A stretch of 64,000 nucleotides of DNA, from NCBI RefSeq assembly GCF_000725485.1, contig NZ_JOAG01000010.1, positions 124,001 to 188,000 on the forward strand, given 5' to 3'. The DNA comes from Nonomuraea candida. GTDB lineage: Bacteria; Actinomycetota; Actinomycetes; Streptosporangiales; Streptosporangiaceae. This document shows, one piece after another, positions 23,545-33,288 of this stretch. Below the pieces are notes generated by a model that saw only the letters and a program-made list of their open reading frames with translations, made no database searches and was not told where the DNA came from. A program made the position numbers and the translations under genes. Position 1 is the stretch's first letter; every line of letters starts with the position of its first letter.

Positions 23545-24030
23545 GTGGAAGAGAGGTTTCCGGCGCGGCCGGTGCGCGGTGTGGCGGTGCGGTGCTGGAC
23601 GGCGGGCAACTGCGCTCCCGACTTCGCCTCTTTCACCCTGGACTTCGAGCCCCTTCCCGGCCCGCGTACCGGGTACGAGTTCGTCGCCGATCGGGACTAC
23701 GGGCTGGACGAGTACGAGCTGGAGCTGCACGAGATGCTCGCGCCCATGATCGACCAGGGCGTGCGGCTCAACCTGACCGGCGAGCCCCGGCCCCGCTACG
23801 CCACGTTCATGGCCGACACGACGCCACGCGCGTTCTCGATCGACCGGCTCGACAATGCGGCGGACGGTCCTGCGATCGCGCTCCGCGTGGTCCTGGTCAG
23901 CGTCCGTTACCACCTGGTGGACTCCAGCGAGGGAATCCACCAGTACGCCGGCTGGCGCGCCGCGCACAAGGCCCGTTGCCTGCTCGCCGGGGTCCGGCCC
24001 GAGGCCGATGCCAGGGACCGCGCCTTGTGA
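23545..24030 (+). CDS. Hypothetical protein
   Basis: 161 residues, starting at GTG 23545; GTG 23572 is possible too. The sequence is soluble and acidic in the middle (FVADRDYGLDEYELELHEML) with PMIDQGVRLNLTGEPRPRYA and ALRVVLVSVRYHLVDSSEGI later. I do not recognise the family. GC skew at third positions and the absence of long overlapping frames support coding. It is convergent with the TIGR03086-type gene; a 30-bp tandem repeat lies between the stops. Confidence 0.55.
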   Translation: MEERFPARPVRGVAVRCWTAGNCAPDFASFTLDFEPLPGPRTGYEFVADRDYGLDEYELELHEMLAPMIDQGVRLNLTGEPRPRYATFMADTTPRAFSIDRLDNAADGPAIALRVVLVSVRYHLVDSSEGIHQYAGWRAAHKARCLLAGVRPEADARDRAL

Positions 24031-24088
24031 GGCGTTGTCCGTCGCGCAAGAGGTCCGCGCCTGCGGTGGCTTCCTCGGTCAGGTGGGG

Positions 24089-24178
24089 GTCCTCCGGCGT
24101 TGTCGGTCAGGTGGGTGGGTCCTCCGGTGCTGTCGGTCAGGTGGCTGGGTCCTCCGGTGCTGTCGGTCAGGTGGGGTC
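24089..24178. repeat. Three 30-bp tandem repeats between convergent genes
   Basis: Copies start at 24089, 24119 and 24149 with consensus GTCCTCCGGTGCTGTCGGTC followed by AGGTGGGTGG; a degenerate copy precedes them. The minus-strand stop codon of the neighbouring gene (24167) lies in the third copy. It fills most of the gap between the two convergent stops. Confidence 0.9.
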
Positions 24179-24763
24179 GGGGGTCCAGGCGGGGTTGCGG
24201 CCGGCGAAGCCGAGGGCTCGGTCGAAGGGCGGGGCGTCCTCGGGGACCTCGACCACCGGGCCGAAGAGGCCTTCGCGGCCGGCTTCCTGGCCCGGTTGCG
24301 CGGACTCTCTGGTGAACGCGAGGACGGCTTCCGTGTCCTCCGGGGTGCAGGTGAACGGCTGGCCGGTCGCGCGGGCCAGGTCCCAGCCGTGCAGGACCAG
24401 CTCGTCCAGCGCCACGACGCCCAGTTGGTCCGCGGGCATCGTCACGCCGCCGGCCTCGGCCGTTCCCTCCCAGGCCTTCGGGTCGCGCCAGGACTCCACC
24501 AGTTCGTCGAGCCGCTGCGGAAGCAGCGTGCGCCACTGCGGGTCGAGTCGCTCGGCGCGCGCGCTCGGTCCCGTCGCGCCCTCGGGTGGGGTGATCTTGC
24601 GGGCCGCCCAGGTGAACGCCAGCGACAGGCCCATGAGGTGGTCGAGCAGTGCGGCGACCGAGGTGCCGTCGCATGGAGTCGGATCGTTCAGGCGGTCCTC
24701 GGTCACGCCGTCCAGCAGGCGTACCACCTCGCGGGCAGCGGAGCCGAGATCGATCGCGGGCAT
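24167..24763 (-). CDS. TIGR03086-family metal-binding protein (mycothiol isomerase-like)
   Basis: 198 residues of a DinB/mycothiol-dependent maleylpyruvate isomerase-like four-helix bundle. The metal site is shown by His in LLDHLMGLSLAF, Glu in a middle helix and the motif ALDELVLHGWDLARATGQPF, with His in the third helix. Such proteins use mycothiol as cofactor or act as metal-dependent transferases in actinobacteria; the reaction is unknown here. ATG 24763 has AGAGGA at the correct distance; earlier starts would extend into the promoter. It runs divergently from the MoxR/VWA operon. Confidence 0.85.
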   Translation of the reverse strand: MPAIDLGSAAREVVRLLDGVTEDRLNDPTPCDGTSVAALLDHLMGLSLAFTWAARKITPPEGATGPSARAERLDPQWRTLLPQRLDELVESWRDPKAWEGTAEAGGVTMPADQLGVVALDELVLHGWDLARATGQPFTCTPEDTEAVLAFTRESAQPGQEAGREGLFGPVVEVPEDAPPFDRALGFAGRNPAWTPDPT

Positions 24764-24888
24764 GGCGGGTCCTCTCTGTCGGTTCTCATTCGCCGTTGTT
24801 TCGCCGTTGTACTGTGCTGACCTCTCGGAGGCGGAGAAGTCATCGGTCGGCATCGTGCGGAAGTTCGCCGGGCCAGGGATCGCATGGT

Positions 24889-25001
24889 CTCGGGGTGCCG
24901 ACGTGGTCCAAGGGGCCTGGGGTGGTCTCGGGGTCCCGGCGTGGTCTCGGAGCGCCGGCGTGGTTTCGGGGTCCCGGCCTGATCTCGGGGTTCCGCGTGA
25001 T
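24889..25001. repeat. Six 19-bp tandem repeats in a divergent promoter region
   Basis: Degenerate copies of CTCGGGGTCCCGGCGTGGT start at 24889, 24908, 24927, 24946, 24965 and 24984. They lie between the mycothiol-isomerase-like gene and the gene at 25141. Part of the 377-bp gap 24764-25140 must hold both promoters; GTTGTATGGTGATCGCG near 25070 is a candidate for the plus strand. Confidence 0.85.
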
Positions 25002-25140
25002 CTTCGAGTTCCCGTCGTCTCCGGGTGCCCGGTGCGGGCCGGGTCGTGTCTGGCGGAGGCGGTCGGGGTGGTTGTATGGTGATCGCGATGAATACCTCCT
25101 TCGGTAGATTGGGGGTCCCGTTCGCAAAAGGTGAGTGCTG

Positions 25141-26742
25141 ATGAGCCTCCCTGTCGCGAACGAGGATTTCCGCCTTTCGCTCTGGCTGCACGTACGCGAG
25201 TTCGCCGTGCCGCCTTCCATGATCGAACGTGCCACCGCCCGTCGCTCCACCGGAGACTGGGCGGGAGCGTGTGCCGCGGCGCACGTCGACGTCGATCTCA
25301 ACCTGCGCTCCGCGGCTGACGCCCACGGCCGTGAGTTCGCCGCCCGGCTCCGGGACGATCTCCGTCACCTGGCCCCTGACCTGCTGCGCTGGCACATGCC
25401 GCGAGTCGCGCCCGACGGGTTGTTGCGACCGGGGCTGACCGTCTCCCTGGCCCGGTACGAACCGGACGAGCACGGCTGCGGCAGCACCGTGCACCTGGTG
25501 GCCCGCACCCCGCCGAGCTGGGCGTCCGCCGGTCAGCGCATCAGCCTGGCGCTGTGGGACGGCACACGCTCCGGCCGGGAACGCACACGCCCCGGACGCG
25601 GCGCCCGGACTGGCGGTCGTAGCCGGTCCCCGGACGGTACGCGGTCCGCGGGCGGCTTGCCGTCCGGAGGCGTCATGCCGTCCGGGGTCGGTCTGCATCC
25701 GCATCCGCGGCCTCACCGTCGTTTCCGCCTTGATCTGCATCGGCACCTGTGGGACAGCCGCAGGGCCGGTGAGCTGCGGATTCGCTCGGGAGCCGACCTG
25801 CCGCCCGTCGATCCAGGGCTGAGCGCGCCGTGGGAACTGGACGTCCTGCGGGGGCGGGGGCCGGACGTGTCACCGGGGCTTGACGTGTCACCGCAGCTCG
25901 ACGTGTTGCCGGAGCCTGGCTGGGCCGTGAGCCGGTGGGCGGCCGAGGCGGCGATCCTCCTCCGCGCGGAGGGGCGGACCGGCGGCGCGGTCGCCGTGCG
26001 GGTCGGCGGCCGGCGTCACCTGGTGTTGCTGCTGGACCCGGCGGACGGCGAGGTCACGGACGGCGGGCTCGCTGCCGGAGGCGCCGCAGGCGATCCTGGC
26101 TCCGGGATGGTGAGGTGCGGGGTGGTCACGGCTTCCGCGCCGGCCGGGTTGCCGGTGTTGCCTGATGCGGCCACCTGGGTGTTGCCCGATCTGGCGTTGT
26201 TGCGGGCCGGGCTGATCGAGGCCGATCGGCTGCATCCGCTCGTCGCGGCGGCGCTCGTACCGGGACATCCCGGGGCAGGTGCGCGTCCGAGCAGTGCCGG
26301 CGGGGCGGGGCCGTGGCTGGTCGAGTGCCGGGGCGCGCGGCATCGGATCGGGGTCGTGGACGGGGTGCTCGTACCGCTGGACCATGATCCGGACGAGATC
26401 CGGCGGGAGAAGCTGCTGGCCGCGCTGAGCGGCACCCCGCTGCCCTGTCTGCAGGTGATCGACGAGGCGCACCGCGATCCGGCGTGGCTCCTCGACGTAC
26501 GGGCCCGCCTGGAGCACGGCGACACCGGCGGCGCGCTGGCCGCCGTGGAAGGGCTGCTCGGAGCCGATGCGTCGCTGCCCGGCGGCCCGCTGCGGGACGA
26601 GCTGGAGACAGCCTCGCAAAGACGAGTCGCCCACGGGCTGTTCCGCGCGGGCCTGGCCGGGCTCGGACCAGCCGCCCCAGCCGCACCTGCCGATCATCGC
26701 AAGCGCCACAAGCGCCGTTCCCGCCGATCTACGCCCCGCTGA
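25141..26742 (+). CDS. Large hypothetical protein, first gene of MoxR/VWA unit
   Basis: 533 residues, no known domain recognised. Conserved-looking parts are FRLSLWLHVREFAVPPSMIE at the start and EKLLAALSGTPLPCLQVIDE and HRDPAWLLDVRARLEHGDTG near the end. Residues 140-195 and 245-265 are low complexity, with short repeats such as LDVSPQLDVLPEPG. The tail is strongly basic (KRHKRRSRRSTPR). ATG 25141 has AGGTGAG upstream; a TTG-based longer start is less likely. It precedes a MoxR ATPase by 200 bp and may be the effector or substrate-recognition member of the system; this is inference from position. Confidence 0.65.
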   Translation: MSLPVANEDFRLSLWLHVREFAVPPSMIERATARRSTGDWAGACAAAHVDVDLNLRSAADAHGREFAARLRDDLRHLAPDLLRWHMPRVAPDGLLRPGLTVSLARYEPDEHGCGSTVHLVARTPPSWASAGQRISLALWDGTRSGRERTRPGRGARTGGRSRSPDGTRSAGGLPSGGVMPSGVGLHPHPRPHRRFRLDLHRHLWDSRRAGELRIRSGADLPPVDPGLSAPWELDVLRGRGPDVSPGLDVSPQLDVLPEPGWAVSRWAAEAAILLRAEGRTGGAVAVRVGGRRHLVLLLDPADGEVTDGGLAAGGAAGDPGSGMVRCGVVTASAPAGLPVLPDAATWVLPDLALLRAGLIEADRLHPLVAAALVPGHPGAGARPSSAGGAGPWLVECRGARHRIGVVDGVLVPLDHDPDEIRREKLLAALSGTPLPCLQVIDEAHRDPAWLLDVRARLEHGDTGGALAAVEGLLGADASLPGGPLRDELETASQRRVAHGLFRAGLAGLGPAAPAAPADHRKRHKRRSRRSTPR

Positions 26743-26942
26743 CCCACGCCGGCACCGCTCCGACCACATCGCTCGATGCCGCGCGGACCGGCGCGAGCGC
26801 CGTTCCCGCCGCTCGGCGCCCTGCTGATCGGCGCGCGCCGTTCCCGTTCACGTCACTGACTGCCTCGCTGACCGGCGGGTCTCAACCCGCGCCGGTCGCG
26901 CCGCGTGCCATACCGGCCCTACCAGACTTCGAAGGTGATCTG

Positions 26943-28163
26943 ATGTCCATGTCCCAGGCCCGGCTCGACGTAGCCGCCGACCTGCTCGCCCTGCTCAACG
27001 ACACGACCACGGAGCCCCGCATCGACCCGCAACTGGAGGCGCTGACCCTGGCCGTCGCGGCCGATCTGCCGGTGCTGCTGTGGGGAGAGCCGGGGATCGG
27101 CAAGACCGCGGCGCTGCAGCAGCTCGCCGTGGCGCTCGACCTGCCGCTGACCACGGTGATCGCCAGCGTGCACGAGCCGTCCGACTTCTCCGGCCTGCCG
27201 GTGATCGGGGACGATCCCGCCGTCCAGGGTGTTCCGATGGCGCCGCCGGACTGGGCGGTGCGCCTGGCCCGGGCGGGACGGGGGCTGCTGTTCCTGGACG
27301 AGTTGTCCACGGCGCCGCCCGCCGTACAGGCCGCGCTGCTCAGGCTCGTGCTGGAGCGGCGGGTCGGCGCCCTGCGGCTGCCCGCCGGAGTGCGGATCGT
27401 GGCGGCGGCCAACCCGCGGTCGTCCGCGGCGGACGGCTGGGAGCTGAGCCCGCCCCTGGCCAACCGGTTCGTGCATCTGCAGTGGGCTCATGACCACGAC
27501 GTCGTGGTACGCGGCCTCGGCGGCACCTGGCCGCTGGCGTCGTTGCCCCGGCTCGATCCGGACCGGTTGCCGGAGGCGGTGGCGTTCGCCCGCCGTGCGG
27601 TGTGCGGCCTCCTGGCCACCCGGCCCGCGCTCGTCCACCGGCTGCCGGACAACGAAGCGCGCAGGGGCGGCCCGTGGCCGTCGCCCCGCAGCTGGGAGAT
27701 GGCGCTGCGCCTGGTCGCCTTCGCCACGGCGGCGGGCACGTCGCGGGATGTGCTGTCCATGCTCGTACGGGGCACGGTGGGCGACGGTCCCGGGCTGGAG
27801 CTGCTGGCGAGCATGGACCGGATGGACCTGCCTGACCCCGAGACGCTGCTGGCCGACCCGGCGGCGGCGCGCCTGCCCGAGCGGGGCGACCTGCGGCAGG
27901 CCGTGCTCGACGGCGTGGTCGAGGCGGTCAGGAGGCGGCCGGAGCGGGCCCGGTGGGACGCGGCCTGGGCGGTGCTGGTCCGGGCCCTGGAGGACGGCGC
28001 CCCCGATCTGGTGGTCGTGCCCGCGTCCACGCTCGCCGCGCTGCGCCGCGCCGACTGGGACGTCCCGGCGGCCATCGAGCGGCTCGCCGGGGTGGTGTCC
28101 CTGGGCAGGCAGGCGGACAGGGCCGCCGCACGGGTCCGCGCGGCGGCGGGGGCCGGCCGATGA
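26943..28163 (+). CDS. MoxR-type AAA+ ATPase
   Basis: 406 residues. Walker A is GEPGIGKT at 48-55, Walker B LLFLDELSTA, sensor 1 IVAAANPRSSA and an arginine finger region in SPPLANRFVHLQW. This is the MoxR branch, whose hexamers act with VWA-domain partners to remodel or activate target complexes. The ATG at 26943 has GAAGGTG upstream and the frame is open upstream for 150 codons without similarity. Its stop overlaps the next gene (ATGA), so the ATPase and VWA protein are translationally coupled. The C-terminal third is the winged lid, with VWA-binding surfaces expected. Confidence 0.9.
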   Translation: MSMSQARLDVAADLLALLNDTTTEPRIDPQLEALTLAVAADLPVLLWGEPGIGKTAALQQLAVALDLPLTTVIASVHEPSDFSGLPVIGDDPAVQGVPMAPPDWAVRLARAGRGLLFLDELSTAPPAVQAALLRLVLERRVGALRLPAGVRIVAAANPRSSAADGWELSPPLANRFVHLQWAHDHDVVVRGLGGTWPLASLPRLDPDRLPEAVAFARRAVCGLLATRPALVHRLPDNEARRGGPWPSPRSWEMALRLVAFATAAGTSRDVLSMLVRGTVGDGPGLELLASMDRMDLPDPETLLADPAAARLPERGDLRQAVLDGVVEAVRRRPERARWDAAWAVLVRALEDGAPDLVVVPASTLAALRRADWDVPAAIERLAGVVSLGRQADRAAARVRAAAGAGR

Positions 28164-29521
28164 CCCCGCGCACAGCGCCTCTCCACGAGCCGATGACCTC
28201 CCGCACGGCGCATCCGCCCTCTCCCCGGAACCCGCCGGTGACGACCCGGACAACGCGTCCCATCCCTCAGGAGAGCCCGCCCGTCACGTCCGCCCGGATG
28301 CTGGACGTCGGCAAGCTCTTCGCCGCGCGGCTGCAGGCCGCGCGGGCGCGCCCCTACCTGGCGACGGCGCTGTTCGCGCTGCACGCCGTGGAGTCCAGGC
28401 TGGTGCCGACGATGGCCGTGGACCGGCACTGGCGCTGTTACGTCTCACCCGCGTTCGTCGACCGTACTCCGGTGGAGGAGCTGGCGGGGGTGTGGGTGCA
28501 CGAGGTCTCCCACCTGCTGCGCGACCATCACGGGCGCGGCGACCGGGTCGCGCTGGAGCGCGGGCTGACCGGCAGGGGCGACCGGCTGCGGATGAACATC
28601 GCCGCCGACCTGGAGATCAACGACGATGTGTACGGGGACGGCCTCCCCCGGCCCGAGGGCGCCGTCGAGCCTCGGACGCTGGGCTTGCCCGAGGGCGAGC
28701 TCATGGAGGACTACCTGCGCCAGTTCCGGCTCGGGCCGTACACGCAGGGGCTGGTCTGGCTTGACTGCGGCAGCGGGGCCGACGGCCTGGAGCGGGAGTG
28801 GGACCTCGGGCCGGAGGGCGCGAACGCGCTCAGCACCGAGGAGCGGGACGCGGTCCGGTTCCGGGTGGCGCAGGGCATCACGGCCCGGCCGGGCAGCGTG
28901 CCGAAGGGGTGGCGGCGCTGGGCGGAGGAGGCGTTCCATCCGCCCCAGCCGTGGCGGGAGCTGCTCGGCGCCGCGCTCCGCTCGGCGGCCTCCGGGGCGG
29001 GCGCGGGCGAGGACTACACCTACGGCCGCCCGTCGCGGCGCGCCACCGTCCTGCCCGGCGTCGTCCTGCCGGCCCTGCGGCGCAGGCCGCCACGGGTCGC
29101 CGTGGTGGTGGACACGTCAGGATCGGTCAGCGACGCCGAGCTGGGGAGCGCGCTGCTGGAGGTCGCCGCGATCGTCCGCGCGCTGGGCGGCCGGCGCGAC
29201 CTGGTGAGCGTGTTGTCGTGTGACGCGGCGGCGCGGGTCGTGGGGCCGCTGTGCCGCGCCGAGGGCCTCACGCTGGTGGGCGGCGGTGGCACGGACCTGC
29301 GTACCGGCTTCGCCAAGGCGCTGCGGGCGACGCCCCGGCCGGACGTCGTCGTGGTCCTGACCGACGGGCAGACGCCCTGGCCGCGTGCGCGGCCGGCGTG
29401 CCGGACGGTGGTGGGCCTGTTCTCCCGGGCCCGGCCGGCCGCCAGGTCGTGGGACGAGAACGACCCCGACTATGTGCCGGGCAGGCCGCCCGAATGGGCC
29501 CGGGTGGTGACCATCGGCTGA
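28160..29521 (+). CDS. DUF2201-type putative metallopeptidase with VWA-like domain
   Basis: 453 residues. Residues 50-230 are the metallopeptidase-like domain with HEVSH at 114-118 (zinc motif in VWVHEVSHLLRDHH) and NIAADLEINDDVY. Residues 300-440 are the VWA-like domain with the MIDAS motif VVVDTSGSVSD and VVLTDGQTPWPRA. The protein normally forms a complex with the MoxR ATPase encoded just upstream and overlapping by four bases. The first 45 residues are low-complexity repeats of Thr, Pro and Arg, so an ATG at about 28298 (MLDVGKLF) may be the real or older start. HExxH does not prove protease activity here. Confidence 0.88.
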   Translation: MTPRTAPLHEPMTSRTAHPPSPRNPPVTTRTTRPIPQESPPVTSARMLDVGKLFAARLQAARARPYLATALFALHAVESRLVPTMAVDRHWRCYVSPAFVDRTPVEELAGVWVHEVSHLLRDHHGRGDRVALERGLTGRGDRLRMNIAADLEINDDVYGDGLPRPEGAVEPRTLGLPEGELMEDYLRQFRLGPYTQGLVWLDCGSGADGLEREWDLGPEGANALSTEERDAVRFRVAQGITARPGSVPKGWRRWAEEAFHPPQPWRELLGAALRSAASGAGAGEDYTYGRPSRRATVLPGVVLPALRRRPPRVAVVVDTSGSVSDAELGSALLEVAAIVRALGGRRDLVSVLSCDAAARVVGPLCRAEGLTLVGGGGTDLRTGFAKALRATPRPDVVVVLTDGQTPWPRARPACRTVVGLFSRARPAARSWDENDPDYVPGRPPEWARVVTIG

Positions 29522-29555
29522 CCGAGGAGGTCGGCGCCCGGCGCCGCCCCGCGAC

Positions 29556-29774
29556 TCATGACATCGCCGCCACACGCTCCTGGTCCTGGAGGAGGTCCAC
29601 GACGGTGTCGATGTCGTTGGCGCTCACCGTCTGGTGGAGCCCCTTGTGGATCTCCTCGTCGTCGAGACGGACGCCGCGCCTGGTCGCGTAGAGGACGCCC
29701 TCGTCGCTGTAGAAGAAGGACCAGCCGGGGAAGGCCGTACGAAGAGTGTCGACGTCGTAGCCCAGAGTAGTCAT
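29556..29774 (-). CDS. Small conserved hypothetical protein
   Basis: 72 residues, soluble and acidic: YDVDTLRTAFPGWSFFYSDE, ATRRGVRLDDEEIHKGLHQT, DIDTVVDLLQDQERVAAM. The sequence looks like a genuine small protein (WSFFYSDE and TRRG motifs) of the actinobacterial kind often found beside helix-turn-helix genes, but I cannot name a family. The ATG overlaps the stop of a weak upstream frame (ATGA). The gene is convergent with the MoxR/VWA operon, 34 bp away. Confidence 0.6.
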   Translation of the reverse strand: MTTLGYDVDTLRTAFPGWSFFYSDEGVLYATRRGVRLDDEEIHKGLHQTVSANDIDTVVDLLQDQERVAAMS

Positions 29775-29980
29775 GCGGTCACTCTAACGAGCCGTCCCCG
29801 GCTGGTCCAGCCGAACAATCGATCACAAATCCCGGTGAAGCGGCCACTCGGCAGCACAGTGAGATCGTTGCCAGAGATCACGGACAGTGCTCGCGGCGCC
29901 GACCCGAGCAGCTCTCCGGCGCCGGCCGCAAAGCTCACTATACGCATGAATCCGGCGACCAGGAGTGACGATCGAGCCAT
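29771..29980 (-). CDS. Possible short overlapping gene, weak
   Basis: 69 residues from ATG 29980 (MARSSLLVAGFMRIVSFAAG to GWTSRGRLVRVTA). Only the ATGA overlap with the next gene and the open frame support it. Codon use is not typical and the gap 29775-30009 looks partly like a promoter region. It may be a leader peptide or nothing. Confidence 0.25.
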   Translation of the reverse strand: MARSSLLVAGFMRIVSFAAGAGELLGSAPRALSVISGNDLTVLPSGRFTGICDRLFGWTSRGRLVRVTA

Positions 29981-30009
29981 CTCCCGGACCGCCGCCCCCA
30001 GAGCGAGGG

Positions 30010-30990
30010 CTAGCCGAGGTGGACCTCCGCCAGCAGCTCGGCCGAGCGCAGCCACGCCTTCCTGTCGACCGCGGAGAACGCCACGATCAGCTCGTCGGCC
30101 CCGGTGTGCTCGGCGAAGCGGTCCACGTACGCCTTGACCTCGGCGCGGTCGCCGACGGCCGAGTACTTGGCCATCTGCACGATCTGCTGCCCGGCCGGCG
30201 AGTCGAGGATCATGTCGGCCTCCTCGGTGGTGAACGTGCGGCCCCGCCCGAGGAACCGGCTCACCCGCAGCCGCTTGGAGGCCAGGAACTGCTCCTGCGC
30301 CTCCTCGGTGGTCTCCGCCGCGATCACGTTGAGCGCCGCGATCACGTACGGGCGGTCGAGCTGCGCCGACGGCTTGAACTCCTGCCGGTAGACCGCGATG
30401 GCCTCCTCCAGCGCGGCGGGCGCGAAGTGCGAGGCGAACGCGTACGGCAGGCCGAGCGCGGCGGCGAGCTGGGCCCCGAACAGCGAGGAGCCGAGGATGT
30501 AGAGCGGCACGTTGGTGCCCTTGCCGGGCGTGGCGTGCACGCCGGGGATGCGGGTCTCGCCGGTCAGGTAGCCCTGCAGCTCCAGCACGTCCTGCGGGAA
30601 CGAGTCGGCCGACGAGGGGGTGCGGCGCAGGGCCCGCATCGTCTGCTGGTCGCTGCCGGGGGCCCGGCCGAGGCCGAGGTCGATGCGGCCGGGGTGGAGC
30701 GTCTCCAGGGTGCCGAACTGCTCGGCGATGGTCAGCGGGGAGTGGTTGGGCAGCATGACGCCGCCGGCCCCGAGGCGGATCGTGCGCGTGTGGGCGGCGA
30801 TGTGGGCGATGAGCACGCTGGTGGCCGAGGAGGCGATGCTGTCCATGTTGTGGTGCTCGGCGTACCAGATGCGCCGGTATCCCAGCTCTTCCGCCCGCTG
30901 GGCCAGTGCCACGCTGGCGGCGAAGCTGTCGCCCGCCGTCTCGCCCTCGCCGATGTGCGCCAGATCAAGGATGGACAGCGGCAGAGCCAT
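30010..30990 (-). CDS. LLM-class flavin-dependent oxidoreductase (luciferase-like)
   Basis: 326 residues of a bacterial-luciferase-type TIM barrel. Landmarks are [20 protein letters not shown] near the start, [24 protein letters not shown] [20 protein letters not shown], and [20 protein letters not shown]. It belongs to the MsnO8-type, FMN-dependent subgroup that uses reduced FMN and oxygen, or F420, to oxidise an organic substrate. The reaction is unknown. ATG 30990 follows GCGAAAGG. It is a single gene, with a promoter region of about 100 bp and the cellulase terminator upstream of it. Confidence 0.9.
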   Translation of the reverse strand: MALPLSILDLAHIGEGETAGDSFAASVALAQRAEELGYRRIWYAEHHNMDSIASSATSVLIAHIAAHTRTIRLGAGGVMLPNHSPLTIAEQFGTLETLHPGRIDLGLGRAPGSDQQTMRALRRTPSSADSFPQDVLELQGYLTGETRIPGVHATPGKGTNVPLYILGSSLFGAQLAAALGLPYAFASHFAPAALEEAIAVYRQEFKPSAQLDRPYVIAALNVIAAETTEEAQEQFLASKRLRVSRFLGRGRTFTTEEADMILDSPAGQQIVQMAKYSAVGDRAEVKAYVDRFAEHTGADELIVAFSAVDRKAWLRSAELLAEVHLG

Positions 30991-31090
30991 GGGTACGCGC
31001 CTTTCGCAGAGTCAGTTCGAGACCTGGCACTGCACAACAGCGGCGAATGCCACGTTATTTCATGACCGGCTTCATGACCGGCTCATGACC

Positions 31091-31119
31091 GAGCCCCCGC
31101 GGGCGCGGCGCGGGGGCTC
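31091..31119 (-). terminator. Terminator of GH6 cellulase gene
   Basis: GAGCCCCCGCG (31091-31101) pairs exactly with CGCGGGGGCTC (31109-31119) over a 7-nt loop, 31 bp beyond the cellulase stop. No long T run. Immediately beyond, a 12-bp motif CATGACCGGCTT occurs three times (31061-31090). Confidence 0.75.
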
Positions 31120-31149
31120 GGGACCCTCAGGACCGGGGTGGCGCGCCTT

Positions 31150-32544
<1,395 letters not shown>

Positions 32545-32594
32545 CTAGGGAGCCGCCCGCCGCGGACAAAGACATCGGATCGGTCGACAGGCCC

Positions 32595-33188
32595 TCACCC
32601 CAGGTCGGGCCCGCTTTCATCGGTGAAACTTTCAGCCAGGCACGCCTCGAAGACCGCGGTCAGCCGGTCGACGTCGGCGGGCGTGGGCTCCGTGGGGCCG
32701 ACCCGGCGGCGCATGGCCCCGATGCCCAGGAAGACGGCCGCGGCCATACGCGCGCGGCCTCGCGCGTCGGGCCCGGAGAGCTTGGCCTCCAGCGGGTCGA
32801 TGACCGCCGTCAGCAGGCGCTCCCTGGCCACCTCGCGCACCTCGGGGTGGCTGGCCGAGCGTTCGAGCGTGCGCAGGATCGGGCTGTCCGGCGGATGGCG
32901 CATGCGCTCGGCCGCGTATTCGGCCAGCCGCCTGGGCAGCTCCTCCGGGGCGCTGTCGAACAGCACGCTGTAGCCGGGCTCTCCTTGCAGGACGGCGCCG
33001 AACAGGCCCGCCTTGGAGCCGAAATAGCGGCCGACCAGGGCGATGTTGGCCTCCGCCGCCGCCGCGATCATGCGTACGGTCACCTGCTCGTAGCCCTGCT
33101 CGCCGAAGAGGGCGCGCGCCGCTTGCAGGATCCGCTCCCGGGTGGCCTCACGGTCGCGTGGCCTGGCCTCAGTCACCTGGGGGTTCAT
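32595..33188 (-). CDS. TetR-family transcriptional regulator
   Basis: 197 residues. The N-terminal domain has the TetR helix-turn-helix: TRERILQAARALFGEQGYEQ followed by VTVRMIAAAAEANIALVGRY and FGSKAGLF. The C-terminal ligand and dimer region is all-helical. It is divergent from the efflux gene at 33289; the 100-bp gap contains a perfect palindrome (33216-33231) likely to be its operator. Derepression by an exported drug is the usual model for this layout. The start is ATG 33188; no strong ribosome site, and TTG/GTG alternatives are close. Confidence 0.9.
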   Translation of the reverse strand: MNPQVTEARPRDREATRERILQAARALFGEQGYEQVTVRMIAAAAEANIALVGRYFGSKAGLFGAVLQGEPGYSVLFDSAPEELPRRLAEYAAERMRHPPDSPILRTLERSASHPEVREVARERLLTAVIDPLEAKLSGPDARGRARMAAAVFLGIGAMRRRVGPTEPTPADVDRLTAVFEACLAESFTDESGPDLG

Positions 33189-33215
33189 GCCCGAACTCTA
33201 CTGAACGCACACTCA

Positions 33216-33231
33216 CTAGCCGCGCGGCTAG
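33216..33231. promoter_or_regulatory. Palindromic operator between TetR and DHA2 efflux genes
   Basis: CTAGCCGCGCGGCTAG is a perfect 16-bp palindrome 27 bp upstream of the TetR start and 57 bp before the efflux gene. A TATACT -10 box for the plus strand lies at 33251-33256, so a repressor bound here would block it. Confidence 0.7.
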
Positions 33232-33288
33232 CAAAGCTTGTAAACAGGCGTATACTCAAAACGGATAAATGTGCAAGAAGGGGATGTG

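Noticed and set aside
28160..28297. First 46 codons of the VWA gene as a separate leader gene
   Set aside because: They are in frame with the body of the gene and coupled by ATGA; more likely a low-complexity N-terminal extension.
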